Origin: Cycas panzhihuaensis
Taxonomy: Eukaryota; Cycadophyta
Reading direction: 5' to 3'
NCBI GenBank assembly: GCA_023213395.1
Contig: CM041465.1
Location: 213,411,741 to 213,475,740 of the forward strand
DNA: 64,000 nucleotides
A program made the translations under genes and the position numbers. Under the pieces are notes generated by a model. It did not search any database, had not been told where the DNA came from, and worked only from the letters and a program-made list of their open reading frames with translations. Positions 46,680 to 59,020 of the stretch are shown piece after piece (the first letter of the stretch is position 1; the number at the start of each line of letters is the position of its first letter).

Positions 46680-46985
46680 AAAAAGATCTTCCAAGGATCA
46701 ACTAAATAGATGGAGGCCCATAATACTTCCTACAAAATCCTATCAACTAGGATAGTTAAGAGAGCAACCCCGCTAGTAACAAAGAATGTAAGAGGCACAA
46801 ACAAGCTTTTCATAAAATGGAAAAACATCCTTTGCTGCCTAATCACAACATTGGAAGGAATTGATGGGGCCCAATATATACACTAACAAGCACTCTTCTT
46901 CAAGATCAACTTCAAAAAAGCCTATTATAGGATTGAATGGTTCTTCATTGAGCATTTCAGAGACAACCTTGGAGTTCGACTTAAT
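46680..46985 (+). pseudogene. LINE-type reverse transcriptase scrap
   Basis: The translation gives RWRPIILPTKSYQL, then in shifted frames ILSTRIVKRATPLVTKN, TLEGIDGAQYIH and FFKINFKKAYYRIEWFFIEH. These line up with plant L1/LINE RT blocks (WRPI-LLN-YKI, EGI-WA, KIDFEKAYDRIEW). Two Asp residues of the RT motif are replaced (N and Y), so it is dead. It is only a short fragment. Confidence 0.6.
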
Positions 46986-47006
46986 GTTGTAAACATTAAA
47001 GAGGGG

Positions 47007-47480
47007 TGTTATAACCTTCATGTTTTAGCATTAAGTCTTGACCTTTATATTTCATCTTTGAGTCATGAAATATTTGCCACTATGCTTTATGTTAAAGTGC
47101 ACTTTTTGTAAATTTTGTAAAGTTGCATTCACCTTTACTTAAGTCACTTATTCACATGTTTTATGTGAATAAGTCAACCTTCCTGATCTGCAACAAGTGT
47201 CACCATCTTTTCTATTCAAAAAGAAGAGTTTTAATCAAAGTCTTCTTATGTATTAGATGTGTGATATGTATCACCATCCTATGAACAATCACACCTATAT
47301 AATAAGAGCTTTCTCTCATGTGATATATAGTAGTTTGGGTGAGTTAAGTGTTATTTTGTTAGAGTAATTCTAAGTGTTTTGGAGTGTAAAGCAATTCTAC
47401 CTCCTCCATTTTTTCATAAGCGCTTAATGCTAGTGTTTTTCCTTGTTAGTTATGAGAATTGATTTATTTCTTACTAAGTT
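47007..47480 (+). repeat. Probable LTR, same family as 52780-53255
   Basis: TGTTATAACCTTCATG follows a purine tract (TTAAAGAGGGG). TATATAATAAGAG near 47297 could be the TATA box. The first ~45 bases match the start of the inverted LTR at 53255. The right end is not defined. Confidence 0.6.
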
Positions 47481-47646
47481 TCTATGCTTTCTATATCCTC
47501 GCTAGATCCTTCATTCTTCCATTTCTTCATGTTCCAAAACAGAAAGCATGACATAACAGTGCCAAAACTGAAATGCACATAGCAGAGCAAGTAGAAAGTA
47601 AGCCAAAAGCAACCAAAATCATACGAACACATAGATGGATGATTCC

Positions 47647-47693
47647 CCCCTCCACCCACCCCACCCCACCCCCCCCCCCCCCCAAAAAAAAAA
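47647..47693. repeat. C-rich/homopolymer tract
   Basis: CCCCCCTCCACCCACCCC is followed by a run of C and then of A. It is low-complexity and prone to sequencing or assembly error. Confidence 0.95.
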
Positions 47694-48253
47694 AATCAAT
47701 TCTTCCTCCATTCTTCATGTGATTTTTTCACCACTTCCAAACTCATTTGTCAATGCCATTCTTCCTAAACTTGATCTAATAAGATTTTCATGTACTAGAT
47801 TTTTTGACCTATAGCTCTGCTTGCCCCGGATGTCCCCTCCCCCAAGTTCTATAATATAAAAGAACATGCTAACAGAAGGGCATCCATACCAATTCCTCTT
47901 CTAATTCTAACTATGAAAACTCTTTTAACTCTTCATCCCTAGAACGGTGACTTGCATTTACAGAATGATTATCTAACACATTATCAAAGTGTCCTTATTG
48001 CTTTGGGATGCCTCATCCCTACATTTGACACTTCATCAACTTATAATTTGTAATAAGCATATATTATTAGTGTTGTTTATATAGTGAGTTATGTTTTTTT
48101 TCTTTCCTCTTTTGCATTTTCTTCTTTACGTCTTAGTTCTCCCCTATTATCTGAGTTGAGTATCCTCACCCTCTAACCACTTTCGTTCTCCACTTTTGCC
48201 TTGAATTCCTCAAAAATGGCAAATGTCTAGGACTTCTCCTTTATGGGATACAC

Positions 48254-49000
48254 CTAAAATTTCCACAAAAAATCGTTAATGAAGCTCAAAAAATACCTTG
48301 CACCTCCAAGTGAAGTGGTCGACATAGGACCACATATTTCAATCACTCTCCAAGCTTGGCTTTTTGGAAACTTCTCGCTATGCAACTTTTCGAAGATGCA
48401 AGGTTTATAGATGTCATTCATTGCATTAAATTTTGGAAGACCACATGCCACATTCAATTTATGCATTAGATAGAGATAAAGGTAATGCAAATGACCCATT
48501 CTTTCATGCCATAATTGAATTTTATATGACACTAGCAATTAATGCTCTCTAGCTTAAAAATTTACTGAAAAGCCTATAAAGACCACCATCTCTAACACCT
48601 TCGACAATGGTTTTCCCTTCATGGTAACTACTAGTAGCTTTCTTATTTTTTAAGAGAACACTCTTGTTGTTGTCTTCAACTTGACTAACAGAAATCAAAT
48701 TATTCTTCAATCCTAGCATATACATCACATCCTTGATGCAACAGTCTTCCCCATTAGGTGTGATGAATGGGACCCCCCTATCCCTTTTGCATTCAACACC
48801 TTATTGTCTCCCAAGGTAACTACATACCCAGTTACTTCCCACATGTCTAAACCATTCAAATCTATTCGTCATGTGCCTAAAAGCTCCTAAGTTTGTATAC
48901 TAGACATCTGCTAACAACCCTTATTCTGTTGCTAATGAACATGCAACTTCCTACAATTTTTATTAGTGTTATGGTTTATTGCAATAAAAGCATGATTTCT
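48254..49000 (-). pseudogene. Copia element J, protease/pre-integrase remnant
   Basis: The minus-strand open stretch 48254-48538 reads IQLWHERMGHLHYLYLYLMH, CGLPKFNA and ICGPMSTTSLGGARYFLSFI, the pre-integrase zinc region and integrase start. Upstream, in broken frames, GAFRHMTNRFEWF and VMYMLGLKNNLISVSQVE are copia protease. Nothing further of the element is recognised on either side. Confidence 0.8.
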
Positions 49001-50490
49001 AGGGCAAATTAGTTGTATTGGATTTAAACAGACTTCTACCCATGTTTATGTGGAAAAATAAGGAAAATTACACAAGAAACTAAAAAACCACACACAAGAA
49101 GTGGGCGTTAAATAGCCCCAACACACCACATAATATTATTTTATTATGTTTTGTGTTTAAAAGTTTTTAGTCACTTCGCAGAGCACCAAAAAAGCAAAAA
49201 ACAATCATGGTCACCACGCAAGGAGCCAAAAGTTTACCATATGACCTTGCTAGAATGAGATAGAACAAAAAATTACCATGAAAAAGCACTTCCAAAAATT
49301 CCAATACGCTTTTGAATAAGCCATAAAACACCTTAGCACCATGTCTACCACATGACCAGGGGCTTTCATCAGAAGGGGCTTAAGACTAGATTTCAAACAA
49401 CAATTAGAATCAACTTAATATTATAAAACATTACAAAACAAAAAAATTCAATTTAACCTATGTTTTAAAAGTTGAATATGCCAAAAGCATGCCCTCTGCA
49501 TTTTGATTTTTCGTATCTATATGACAATTCTTGGTGGATTTTGTTTGTGTATGGCGATTATGATTTGATTATGCATTTCATTGATTCATCTGTTCAAGTG
49601 ATGTTTAGCTTCAAATTTCATTATGTTCATCTCTTAGAATCTAGCCTTCAATCTCTCTACATCTCTATATTCCAATTTGCCTTACAAACAGTGGCGTATG
49701 AGAATTTTCATTGGGTGACATCTTAATTATCTTCATCTCTGCCACAATCTCATACCTTTGCAAGCTCAATGAGCGTTCACATGTGGCGTGTTACAATCCT
49801 GCCATTTCAAAATCTCACATTGTCAACTTTGTCTCTATTTGTCAAGTTCTTCTATTTACATCATGCTTCAAATCTCTAGACTGATGGCTATCACGGTTCT
49901 TCTATGAACTATAGCTTTGTTATCAAGCCAGAAGCTACTTAATCATTCTAAGTTCTAGCCTTTTCTTGCAAGGTTGAAATAATCTTCTCCTTATGTTCCA
50001 ACAACAAAAGTCATTCAGTAGTCCTTGGTTGTTAGTTCCCACTCATATGTACTTCACAGTCAATTACTCTTCACAAGCTAAGTTTTTGGGCCGCCTCTTC
50101 ACTTTCTACATGAAGTTTTTGGGAGTTTCATGTAGATCCATGCTGACAGGCGTTAACAAGATCTCAACTTAATTGCTTCCATGCACACGTGATTAAACCC
50201 ACATATGTCAACACTACCTGAGTTGGTGCAATTTGGAACATTGTCTCTCATCTTTAGATCCTCTCAAACAACGTTATCCCCTTATAGGCATATGATTTGT
50301 GGCATTCTTACATCTCTAGTTTCCAACTCAACAATGAATGGCCTTCTTTTCTTGATGACATTTCAATATCTTTATAATATCGAAGCTTGGGAGTCCCTAG
50401 TTGAGTCTTCTAAAGCTATTAATGTCTCAACTTATTTATGTGGATTTGGCCTAAAGAGGTTTGGATCTCACTAACAATGACATATCCCTA
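49001..50490. other. Unassigned sequence in intron 1
   Basis: Only short open frames; no motif or repeat recognised. The longest (49472-49726, plus) has no known domain. Confidence 0.4.
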
Positions 50491-50493
50491 TTG

Positions 50494-50631
50494 GTCCTAA
50501 GTTTCACCCCAACTTAGTTTCTACCGAAATTCAACAAACTAGTGTACTTCAAATTCGATACGGTCCTAAGTTTCAACCCAACTTAGTTTCTACCAAAATT
50601 CAACAAACTAGTGTATTTCAAATTCGATACA
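50494..50631. repeat. Tandem duplication of a 69-bp unit
   Basis: The units are 50494-50562 and 50563-50631 (GGTCCTAAGTTTCA...TTCGATAC), with a handful of mismatches. Confidence 0.92.
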
Positions 50632-50639
50632 ACTTAAAG

Positions 50640-50990
50640 CAAGATAGAAAACAAAAGAGAGTGAAATATTTGTTCCTTCTATGGATTACTCACCCATTTC
50701 ATTGCCAAAAAGAGAAGGGAAGCTCATTGTCACAATCATTATTCATAAATAACAAGAAGATTCAACATGCCAAACAATGGGCACAGATAACCCTCAAAAT
50801 AACATTCCAACACTCTACAAAAGACTCAAAAAAAAATCCACAATTTTATTTTAATCTTTATAACATCCTTGGAATCAATATCACTGAAATCACTTCTAAA
50901 ACCGCCTACATATCCTCTAAATTGTTCTCCACAACTATACAACTTGAAATTTTGGCTAATCGCCTACAAATTAACCTATTTTGATACCAA
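50640..50990 (+). other. Open but unrecognised stretch next to an LTR
   Basis: The plus strand is open for 107 codons (50661-50984) with a peptide-like composition, but no family is recognised. On the minus strand this is where the leader of the element with LTR 50994-51306 should lie, so the plus frame may be accidental. Confidence 0.3.
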
Positions 50991-50993
50991 ATA

Positions 50994-51306
50994 TGAATTG
51001 TAACTAGGAACAAAGTGAACCAAAACAAAATTGCAAACACAATTTGTCACATACAATAAGTCTACCTTCAAAAATGAATTTTCATTCATTCAAAATGATC
51101 CAACATAGTATGTACAAACCAATAAAATCACATATACAAACAAGATCAATAACGGCCCAAAATCAACCTATAACCTCCTTAACACATGTCATACATTTAT
51201 TAAAGACTCCATATAGCTCCTAAACAAGTGTCACCAAACTAGCGATGACCCTACAATTCACCAAAATCTAATTGACCATTAACATATGTAAACATTAATT
51301 CTAACA
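50994..51306 (-). repeat. Orphan copia-type 5' LTR (313 bp)
   Basis: On the minus strand it starts TGTTAGAATTAATG at 51306 and ends TTACAATTCA at 50994. A primer site TTGGTATCAAAATAGG follows after three bases (50990-50975). No downstream gag was recognised. Confidence 0.75.
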
Positions 51307-52600
51307 GTTATAACCCACCATGAGGCATTCCCATATGCATTGCCTCTTCTCCAAGGCTAGAACCATGTATTAACTTGTCCTCTCTCCGCAATGCCCTTCA
51401 TGAAAGGATGCTCCCATAGACCAAATATAGGAACGGTGTCCAGGTCTCATTCTTGGACACTCGAGCAATCCCGACAAATGGTGATTACTTTCCCCTAGTG
51501 CTTTGAAATCATTTCTATGCCATTATCCACTTATGGGTTCCTCTTCTGACAAATTGAAGTGTGTACCTTCAATAATTAATCCTTCATTCCAACACACAGA
51601 GGAATTCTAAGTATTTAAATGGCAATTCCAATTAAGTTTCAATCATAGGAAAAACACTTACATAATATAATTTTATTTTGAGAGAGCTCAATGGCATTTG
51701 TTTTCCATTAATTCAATGCACCTTTTAAGTAGATAATTGGTTATCGAGCTTAGATAACTCATCTTCAAGAGCACCTTTTACTCCTTAACCCACCAAGTGA
51801 GTACGGTTCACTCAACAATCATTCATAATGATCACCCTAGTTTCTAGTTACATCACAATCAACATGTTCATTCTTTTCCAAAGGAGTTTACCGATCTCAT
51901 CGCAACAGATGTTCATGAAAACACTTAGTAACCAATGCATATGGCCTACCCTTCCTAAGCACTCGCTGCACTTAGGCTTCGAACACTTAATGTACTTGGA
52001 TACACAATCCCACGTATTGGAGTAATTACATCCATACCATGGTCTTAATATTAAGTGTTTGAGATTTGACTTTGATTCGTAGATATGTGCTTTTATTATT
52101 ACTTCTATCCCCATTTATTCATATCCAAGGTAGTAAAATGAATCACAACATAACATGGTCTATTTACGAACCACTTGCATTTGCATATTCATCATGTATT
52201 GTTATAACAACATACCATCATTAAATAAGCCACATTTCATACTATAACCACTATAACTATGCACTCACGCTTATCCTTATGTTAACAAACCATGTCATTC
52301 CTCGCCACATAGTTATTATTCGCTGACATGCACATCATTATGCCATTAATTTAACATTACAACAACAAGACAAGTAAAAATGCAACATTGATTACTTTAT
52401 TGTGAGCATGTATATATGTTTACATGTATTCAACGCCCAATAGTACATATATCACTTGCATTCCAATCATTGTTCTTCATTTACTTCCCCATGTGTTGAC
52501 TGCTCAACATATCCATTTATGCATCTGTGCATCATTTATTGCATGTGTTACAGATGAACATACTCAACATTATCAGCATGCATCAAAATTGACTATAAAT
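51307..52600. other. Unassigned sequence in intron 1
   Basis: AT-rich and stop-rich; nothing recognised. Confidence 0.45.
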
Positions 52601-52779
52601 AGTCCAAATCAATTTTTTGGGTGCATTTATTGAAAGACTCAATGGAGACAACATAGGAACCAGAATCTATTGAGAAGTCGATGAGGACATCGTAATGTGA
52701 AGGACAAAGACTTAGATTAATGAAAATGATGTAGTACAAATATGAAAGATGATAGGGAGGAGTATTGAACCTCAACTCA

Positions 52780-53255
52780 ACCTATCTCACATACAAACAT
52801 GAAGGAGAATTACTCTCAATACTTCACCTATAAGAAATACTTACAGCAACATAACACTAACACAAAAATACTACATGCCAAAACATAAGAATAGGGCTCC
52901 TTATAAAGGAGAATGGATGATCAGGATCTCAACACATGTCATTGATCAAGACTAGGAGCCTAATCTGACTAGGACTCTACTATCTCCAAGGATAAGGTAA
53001 GAGCCCACAAACGTTGACTTATCACAAGAGACAAAGCCCACAAACGTTGACTTCTCACAAGCACATGTGAAAAAAGTCACTACAAGACAAAGCCCACAAA
53101 CGTTGACTTCTCACAAGCACATGTGAGGAAAGTCACTACAGGACAAAAGACAATTTTATAATGCAACAAATGACACTTTAGGATTAAGGGCCTAAAGTGA
53201 CAAAAATATAAATACACTAGGTCAATACTTAATGCTAGGAATGAAGGTTCTAACA
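52780..53255 (-). repeat. Probable LTR with tandem repeats, same family as 47007-47480
   Basis: On the minus strand it begins TGTTAGAACCTTCATTCC at 53255 and has a TATA-like CCTTTATAAGGAGCCC near 52900. The U3 side holds two 56-bp tandem units (53031-53086 and 53087-53142) plus a partial third (53001-53030) built on CACAAACGTTGACTTCTCAC. The right end on the minus strand is estimated. Confidence 0.65.
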
Positions 53256-53399
53256 TTTATAACTAACTAGATAGACTTTACACATAATTGACCATACAAT
53301 CACTATGTATACAATTGTAAGCAACACTAAATGTGTCTTTATGGTGAGCTTTTCATGTATATGTATTAATTTTAATTACATTTTCTGGCGACATAAAAG

Positions 53400-53830
53400 G
53401 GTATTTTAAGATAATTATTTTCATATAATTTATCCTCTTTTAAAGGGAACTTTTGGCAACATTTTAAAGAATATTTCAAGAGGATTTCTTCAAAGTACAT
53501 TATCCTCTTTAGAAATATTAATTGGGTTTAATACCTTAAGAGGACATTAAGCTATTTCAAGCTTGATAAAGATATTTTTAATGGCTTCAATGTAAGAGTA
53601 CTTCAAGAGGGTTTTAAGCTATTTAACTTTGTACTTTATCCTCTTGGCTTCATTCAAAGAGTACTTCAAGGGCAATTTTTTCATGTACCTTATCCTCTTT
53701 AGAGTATATCTTTTGACTCTCTTTTAAGAGGACTTTTCAATGTACTTTGTCCTCTTTTGAGAGTATTTTAAGAGGATTTTTTAATGTACTTCATCCTCTT
53801 TTGATGGTATATTTAAAAAGTCTTTTGAAT
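53400..53830. repeat. Degenerate tandem array of foldback units
   Basis: About seven units of roughly 50-65 bp alternate AAGAGGAT-type and ATCCTCTT-type words separated by T/A-rich spacers (for example TTTAAGAGGATTTTTTAATG followed by ACTTCATCCTCTTTTGA). Each unit can therefore fold on itself, and units can pair with each other. Confidence 0.75.
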
Positions 53831-54725
53831 CTTTTAATATATACTCTTAATGTGTAATCCACCTTGCAGTCACTGAGTGATACGTGACACTCACACTTGT
53901 GATGGTTTGAACACTCCTTCTCTTAATTTCCTTCATTACAAAATTCATTATAAGTTTGTGAATTGCTAACTATAGTTTGTCAAATTCACTGAGAATCTAA
54001 GAAAGTTTTATGTGATGTGAAAATATAACGTTCTCCAACCTTACAAAGGCCTATGGAAGTTGTTGAAGCAAAAGACAAGAAACCAAAATGGGCCCAATTG
54101 TTGGCATTGCAAAAGAGACACAACACGACGTAGCACAACATGGCAAGACAAGAACCTAGAACACTAGCAATCATTAATCTGCCAATGATTAATGAGTTAA
54201 TTACTCATCTTTAAGAAAATTGCTTGCATATGATGCAAGAAGACTCTTACGGATTTATAAGAGTCTTGATACTTGCTTTACTCTTGTAAAATGTCTATGC
54301 TCTATCTCTCTTCATCTACATAAATTAAAGGAGATGAGTGAATTGTGTTATTGAAAGTGTGGAGTACATCACTCATAACAACCTACATGATGCTTGTCAT
54401 ACCTTTGTAACAAATTAGACTACCTCAACCTCTTTCATTTATAAGTTGGGTAGCTTATTACTACAACATATTGTGTTATGGTTATGATAGTAGCAGCGTT
54501 GTAGTGTTAATAAAAACACCTAACAATTTTATGAAGGAACAATAACTTGGCAATAATAATAGTGCATAAAACCAAACATGATATTGTATGCCAAGATTGT
54601 GACATTTGGAGAAACAGGGCAATGAACATGATTTTCACGCATTGATGATCACAATTACCATGTACTGCATGAGGATGATGAAATCCTCTTTGGTAGCTTT
54701 GTATAGGCAACTGAAAAGGCATAAT
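53831..54725. other. Unassigned sequence, possible LTR near 54180-54500
   Basis: No coding motif. A segment with ATAAATTAAAGGAGATGAG looks promoter-like, but LTR ends were not found. Confidence 0.35.
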
Positions 54726-55015
54726 CAACAATAGAATGTGGATAACACTTAATTTTTGTTGATACTAATCAACAACAGGATGTGTATGACCACTTAGTTC
54801 TAGTTGAAGCCTAATCAACAACAGGATGTGGATGACACTTAGTTCTGGTTGATCCTAACCAACAACAAGATGTGGATGACCACTTAATTCTAGTTGATTT
54901 CTTATAGTAGTAAAGGTTGAATCAACAACAGGATGTGTATTAAGACTTAGTTCTCGTTGATCTTAATCAACAATAGGATGTGTATTAGCACTTAGTTCTG
55001 ATTGATTTCTTGCAA
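54726..55015. repeat. Six imperfect tandem copies of a ~45-bp unit
   Basis: The units start with CAACAACAGGATGTG or CAACAATAGGATGTG and continue GATGACACTTAGTTCTGGTT plus GAT. Starts fall near 54726, 54770, 54816, 54860, 54922 and 54967. The fourth unit has an extra ~18 bp. It lies just upstream of a copia RNase H remnant. Confidence 0.9.
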
Positions 55016-55029
55016 TAGTAAGAAATAGT

Positions 55030-55375
55030 TGACAGTTTCTTTGTCTTCCACCAAGGCAATATACAAAGTAGCAATTACAACATCTGAGAAGCCCCTTCGG
55101 CTTATTGGACTTCTTAACCATATGTAACTTGTTCAGTTGTTCTATGACAACCAAGGTGCCTTTCAGCTATCAAAGAATTAGGTTTCCATAAGAGTCAAGC
55201 ATGTGGAAGTTTACCATCGTTCTATTCGACAACAAGTGGAGTATGGCATAGTTGAGTTGATGTATTGTCCCTCAAAGATCAAGATGTTGATGTTCTCACC
55301 TAGAATTTGGGTTGTGAGAAGTTTGAAAGACTTAGGACACTGATGTTTGTGCAAAGAAATGAACTTAACACTATG
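55030..55375 (+). pseudogene. Copia RNase H C-terminal remnant
   Basis: Plus-strand frames give YDNQGAFQLSKN, RVKHVEVYHRSIRQQVEYGI and VELMYCPSKIKM. These match the copia RNase H block DNQSAI..., KHIEV.YHFIR and YCPT. It is followed by a purine tract (ATGGGAGGG) and an LTR. RT and everything upstream are missing. Confidence 0.75.
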
Positions 55376-55381
55376 GGAGGG

Positions 55382-55720
55382 TGTTAGAAGTAATGTACAT
55401 TCTTATTTCATGTTAATTTAAGTTCATTTCTAATGTAATTAGAATATTTTCTCATAGGGAATATTCTTAATGAGAACATATTCTTAGTTAAAATATTCTT
55501 GATCAAGTCATTTAATATGGTGGTTAGTAGGAATCAAAGATGGTTGAAATATTAAATGTTGTAGTTGATGGCCTACCATAATTTGAGGGAGTAGTTAATT
55601 AACCATTATGATATGGTTAGAACTAATTCCTATCTTTAGTACATATGTAGTCTATATATTATGTACTCTATTATGTTTGATAATGAGATTGTTGGAGAGT
55701 TGTGAAACATTGACATATTG
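55382..55720 (+). repeat. 3' LTR after the copia RNase H remnant
   Basis: It starts TGTTAGAAGTAATG directly after the purine tract. GTCTATATATTATGTAC near 55652 is a TATA-like box. The right end is uncertain. Confidence 0.65.
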
Positions 55721-56600
55721 TCATCTCTTGCCTATTTGTGCATGTGCTTTATGTCATGTCTCCTCCTCTTATCCACTCATTCCAATTGTCCAGCCATCAT
55801 GTATGCATGTGTGCATGCTAATGTGATGCCTAATATCAGTTACTATGCATGTATATGATTGTTTCTAAATGTACTATCATGTACCATGCAAACATCCAAT
55901 ATAAAATGCTTTAAAACTTATCGTATGGCAATAATTAAATGAAAATTTTGAAACAAATGATATAATTTGTATGTATAATGATTGTATAGTATTATGTATA
56001 AAGTCATCCTCAAACTCATTATGAAGTTTCATTTAGTTGAGAGTTCATGTGATCACTCAAACAACCATTTTTTAAGGCTATACTCATTTCCTTGGCCTCA
56101 TATTTTCCATTGTTTCTTCATTCATTAAAACATTTATTACTATTATACAACCTACATAAATAGTCAAACTATATAGCTACTATGTATACACTGGCACAAT
56201 ACCATCCAACCCTTCAAATGATGAGTTTTGGTCTTTTTCTTGAGAGTTTAAGAGACTAGTACTTGTTTAAGAGAGTTTCTAGCCCAATTGCTATTGCACT
56301 GCTAAATTGGATTCAAAAATCCTTCTTTGACAATGCTACTACCTTATACAATACATAGTGCAAACAGTTAAGGTAGCGTTTCAGCAAAAGAATACAACCA
56401 TTCTAGCCACAATAAGCATTCCAACAAAGCTTTCGACAACATTCCATTTTCCAATAGTGTTCCCCAACACTCCAAGTAAGGGTTTAGTGAACATTCCTAA
56501 TTCTGGGTAAGAAACATTAAGCGTTATGCTTGTTTGAAGCTTTCTATAGATTCTTTCTCCATTCCAAAGCATTCCATATTCTGTAAGAAGATCAGTACAA
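55721..56600. other. Unassigned sequence in intron 1
   Basis: No coding or repeat structure recognised. Confidence 0.45.
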
Positions 56601-56609
56601 GTATGGGGG

Positions 56610-57960
56610 TGTAGAGAAATGCCAATTGATATTGAAGGAAATTATTTGCCAAGGTTAAAGAAGGAATATGAGCAAATGCTAGATGAATTCAAAGCAATAA
56701 TAATCAAGGCAACATAAAGCAAAGTTTGCCTAGCTCCTAGTATTATACTAGCATCAAGAATTAATGAATACAAACCATTGTAGGACTTATGGGCGAGAAT
56801 GGCAAGAGAGTTGAGATATCCATCAATGTAATATGGATGTTACCAAGATTGCCAAAAAAAGGTGTTGTTGTATGACAACAAGAGAAGCGATGTTAATCAT
56901 GAAATTATAAACAACGTAATTTGTAGACCCAGTGCACAATTATATTCAAGAGATATCAAAATTCACAATTGAATAGATGGTCAACTAAGATCCATTGCCA
57001 AGGTGTTGGTAATGAAATTATTGGGGAAGAAAAAACTCACTTACTACCTTGTAACAATGACTATAGTGGTAAAGCTAGTGTAGCAAGGAAAGTTGCTCAA
57101 TTGGAGCAAATTCATATCATATTCTATAAGATAGTAGTTACAAAAGCCTTGAGGCATGAAGCAAATTTTCTTGCATCCATCACTACTATTGGGTATATTG
57201 TTCTTATAATGCCCCACAACACAACCACCGTATGAGGAGATCAAGGCTAACACTCGCCACTCATGCAACAATGGGTATAGGTTTTTTCATATGAAATTGC
57301 ATCACCAAAGATTAGGGGACAGCTAATAGCATCAATGAGATGATTAATAGGATGGTTCCACAAAGAAGCAATGAAACAATAGCGTCATAGGCCAAAGCAA
57401 AAGGCTAAAAAGAAAGTTAAGTGACCAAGACTTTTAAAGGTATAAGAATATTCCCAGTCACCACAATCAGAATTGAGAGAGGCACCAATTCATATGCCCA
57501 CTGCACAACATACACCTATTCGCCAGGACCCAAATGAGGAAACATATTAAGCAAGAGAAGTTGCACGAAACAAATTCCAACAAATACGAAATCTATTGGA
57601 TTTGATTGAAATGAAGGATGGTTACTCGAGCATAAATTGGCACTAAAAGAAGGAAAAGTGGAGAATTTGACAAGGTTAAATTAGGAAACGGTACAACAAT
57701 TCACTAAAAAGGATAAGATCATTTAGCAACTACAAGAAGAATTGACAACAAAGCAATAACAGATTATCGATCTATAGGAGCAACTTGTGAAAAATGAACT
57801 AGAGAATAGTAGTCCCATACAAAATTTTGGACAAAATTTGGGCATATTTTTGGAGTTTGAGCATTGATGCACAACCATTTTGTAACCCCCAGATAAATGC
57901 ATGTAGTAGAGCTAGTCATTGGAATGGCTAGGAACAACCCAAGAAATGGTTCAGGCAAAC
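56610..57960 (+). pseudogene. Decayed coding-like stretch with heptad pattern, product unknown
   Basis: The plus strand reads peptide-like text across several frames: MPIDIEGNYLPRLKKEYEQM, DLWARMARELRYPSM, ARKVAQLEQIHIIFYKIVVT, HMPTAQHTPIRQDPNEETY. Finally comes a Leu/Ile-spaced charged region (VENLTRLN, KKDKII, QLQEELTTKQ, EQLVKNELEN) typical of a coiled coil. In-frame stops occur about every 15-30 codons. I do not recognise the family. It may be the gag or an extra ORF of a transposable element, or a dead host gene. Confidence 0.4.
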
Positions 57961-59020
57961 TGGAATGACAAAAGCAAGCAAAATACACAATCAATGAACA
58001 CAAAAATAGCCATACAAACAATTGATATAATAAAGCATGCATGTCACAAGCAAAGTATACTATCCACAAATGGTTGAAATAATCATCAAGAATGATTGGC
58101 ATGGGCAATAATGGTTTAGACAATCTATAAGTATGGTTTAAACAATCTACAATAGTTAGATTAAACAATTGTAGCAAATCAAGAACAACTAGTGAAATTA
58201 GTGTATAACTACAACAGGAATTGTACACCAAGACCATATAGATGTGCAAAATTATGAAGCATCATGACTAGTCAAAGTTGTATTAGGTTAATGAGTCATT
58301 TGCTATGAGAAGTCAAAGGTCATATGTTAAATGTCACTTATTTGTATCAAGGCACCTATTTTAGGGTAAAAATAGGCCATTCCATACCCCATTTGGGTGT
58401 AAGAGTTGAGTCACTTGATCATAGGTAATGCTCTAGAGTGGGAGAGCTGATCAATTTGGTGTGTCCCCAGCAAAGGTAGGCAATCATGTATACAACCATC
58501 ATCTAATGCAATATTAAGTAATGAAGAACATTGTGTCTGCCATTGTGTATGTGTGAATGTGCTTTGTTTGAGGATTCCTATATATATAGGCATGTAAAAA
58601 GCCTAACTTGTAGAGATGAAGCATTGAAGACATCAAATGGAGTCATGAGGAGTCAACCAATGACAAATTGAAGGCAACACATGGCCATGAAGCAAATGGG
58701 CAACCTTGGGGCAGCCAATGCACCAGTTCATAGTCAATGATAACAGAACCCATGAAACCTTTGTTTGGAGGGGCAGATTGGATTCTCCAAACCTTTATTC
58801 CTACAAACTCCATAAGCTTGAATTAGATATAATGTCAAAGCTCAATTATTAATCAATAAATAGTCACAATTGCGATGCCAAAGGTTGGCAACATTTCATA
58901 TTGCAACTTATGGCAACAATCTCACACTACAATTGATGTGAGAGCCAAATCGATCAAGTTGATTACAACCAATTTATTTGTCTTATGCAAAACATTCAAT
59001 GATATAATGTTAATACATGT
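57961..59020. other. Unassigned sequence in intron 1
   Basis: Nothing recognised. A minus-strand hydrophobic open frame at 57764-58249 overlaps the region above and is considered accidental. Confidence 0.4.

Noticed and set aside
54726-55015. CRISPR-like regular repeats
   Set aside because: Units are contiguous and imperfect with no unique spacers, in a plant nuclear context; it is a minisatellite.
57764-58249. 161-codon hydrophobic open frame on the minus strand
   Set aside because: No domain, no splice context, and it overlaps coding-like text on the other strand; its hydrophobicity reflects AT-rich antisense.
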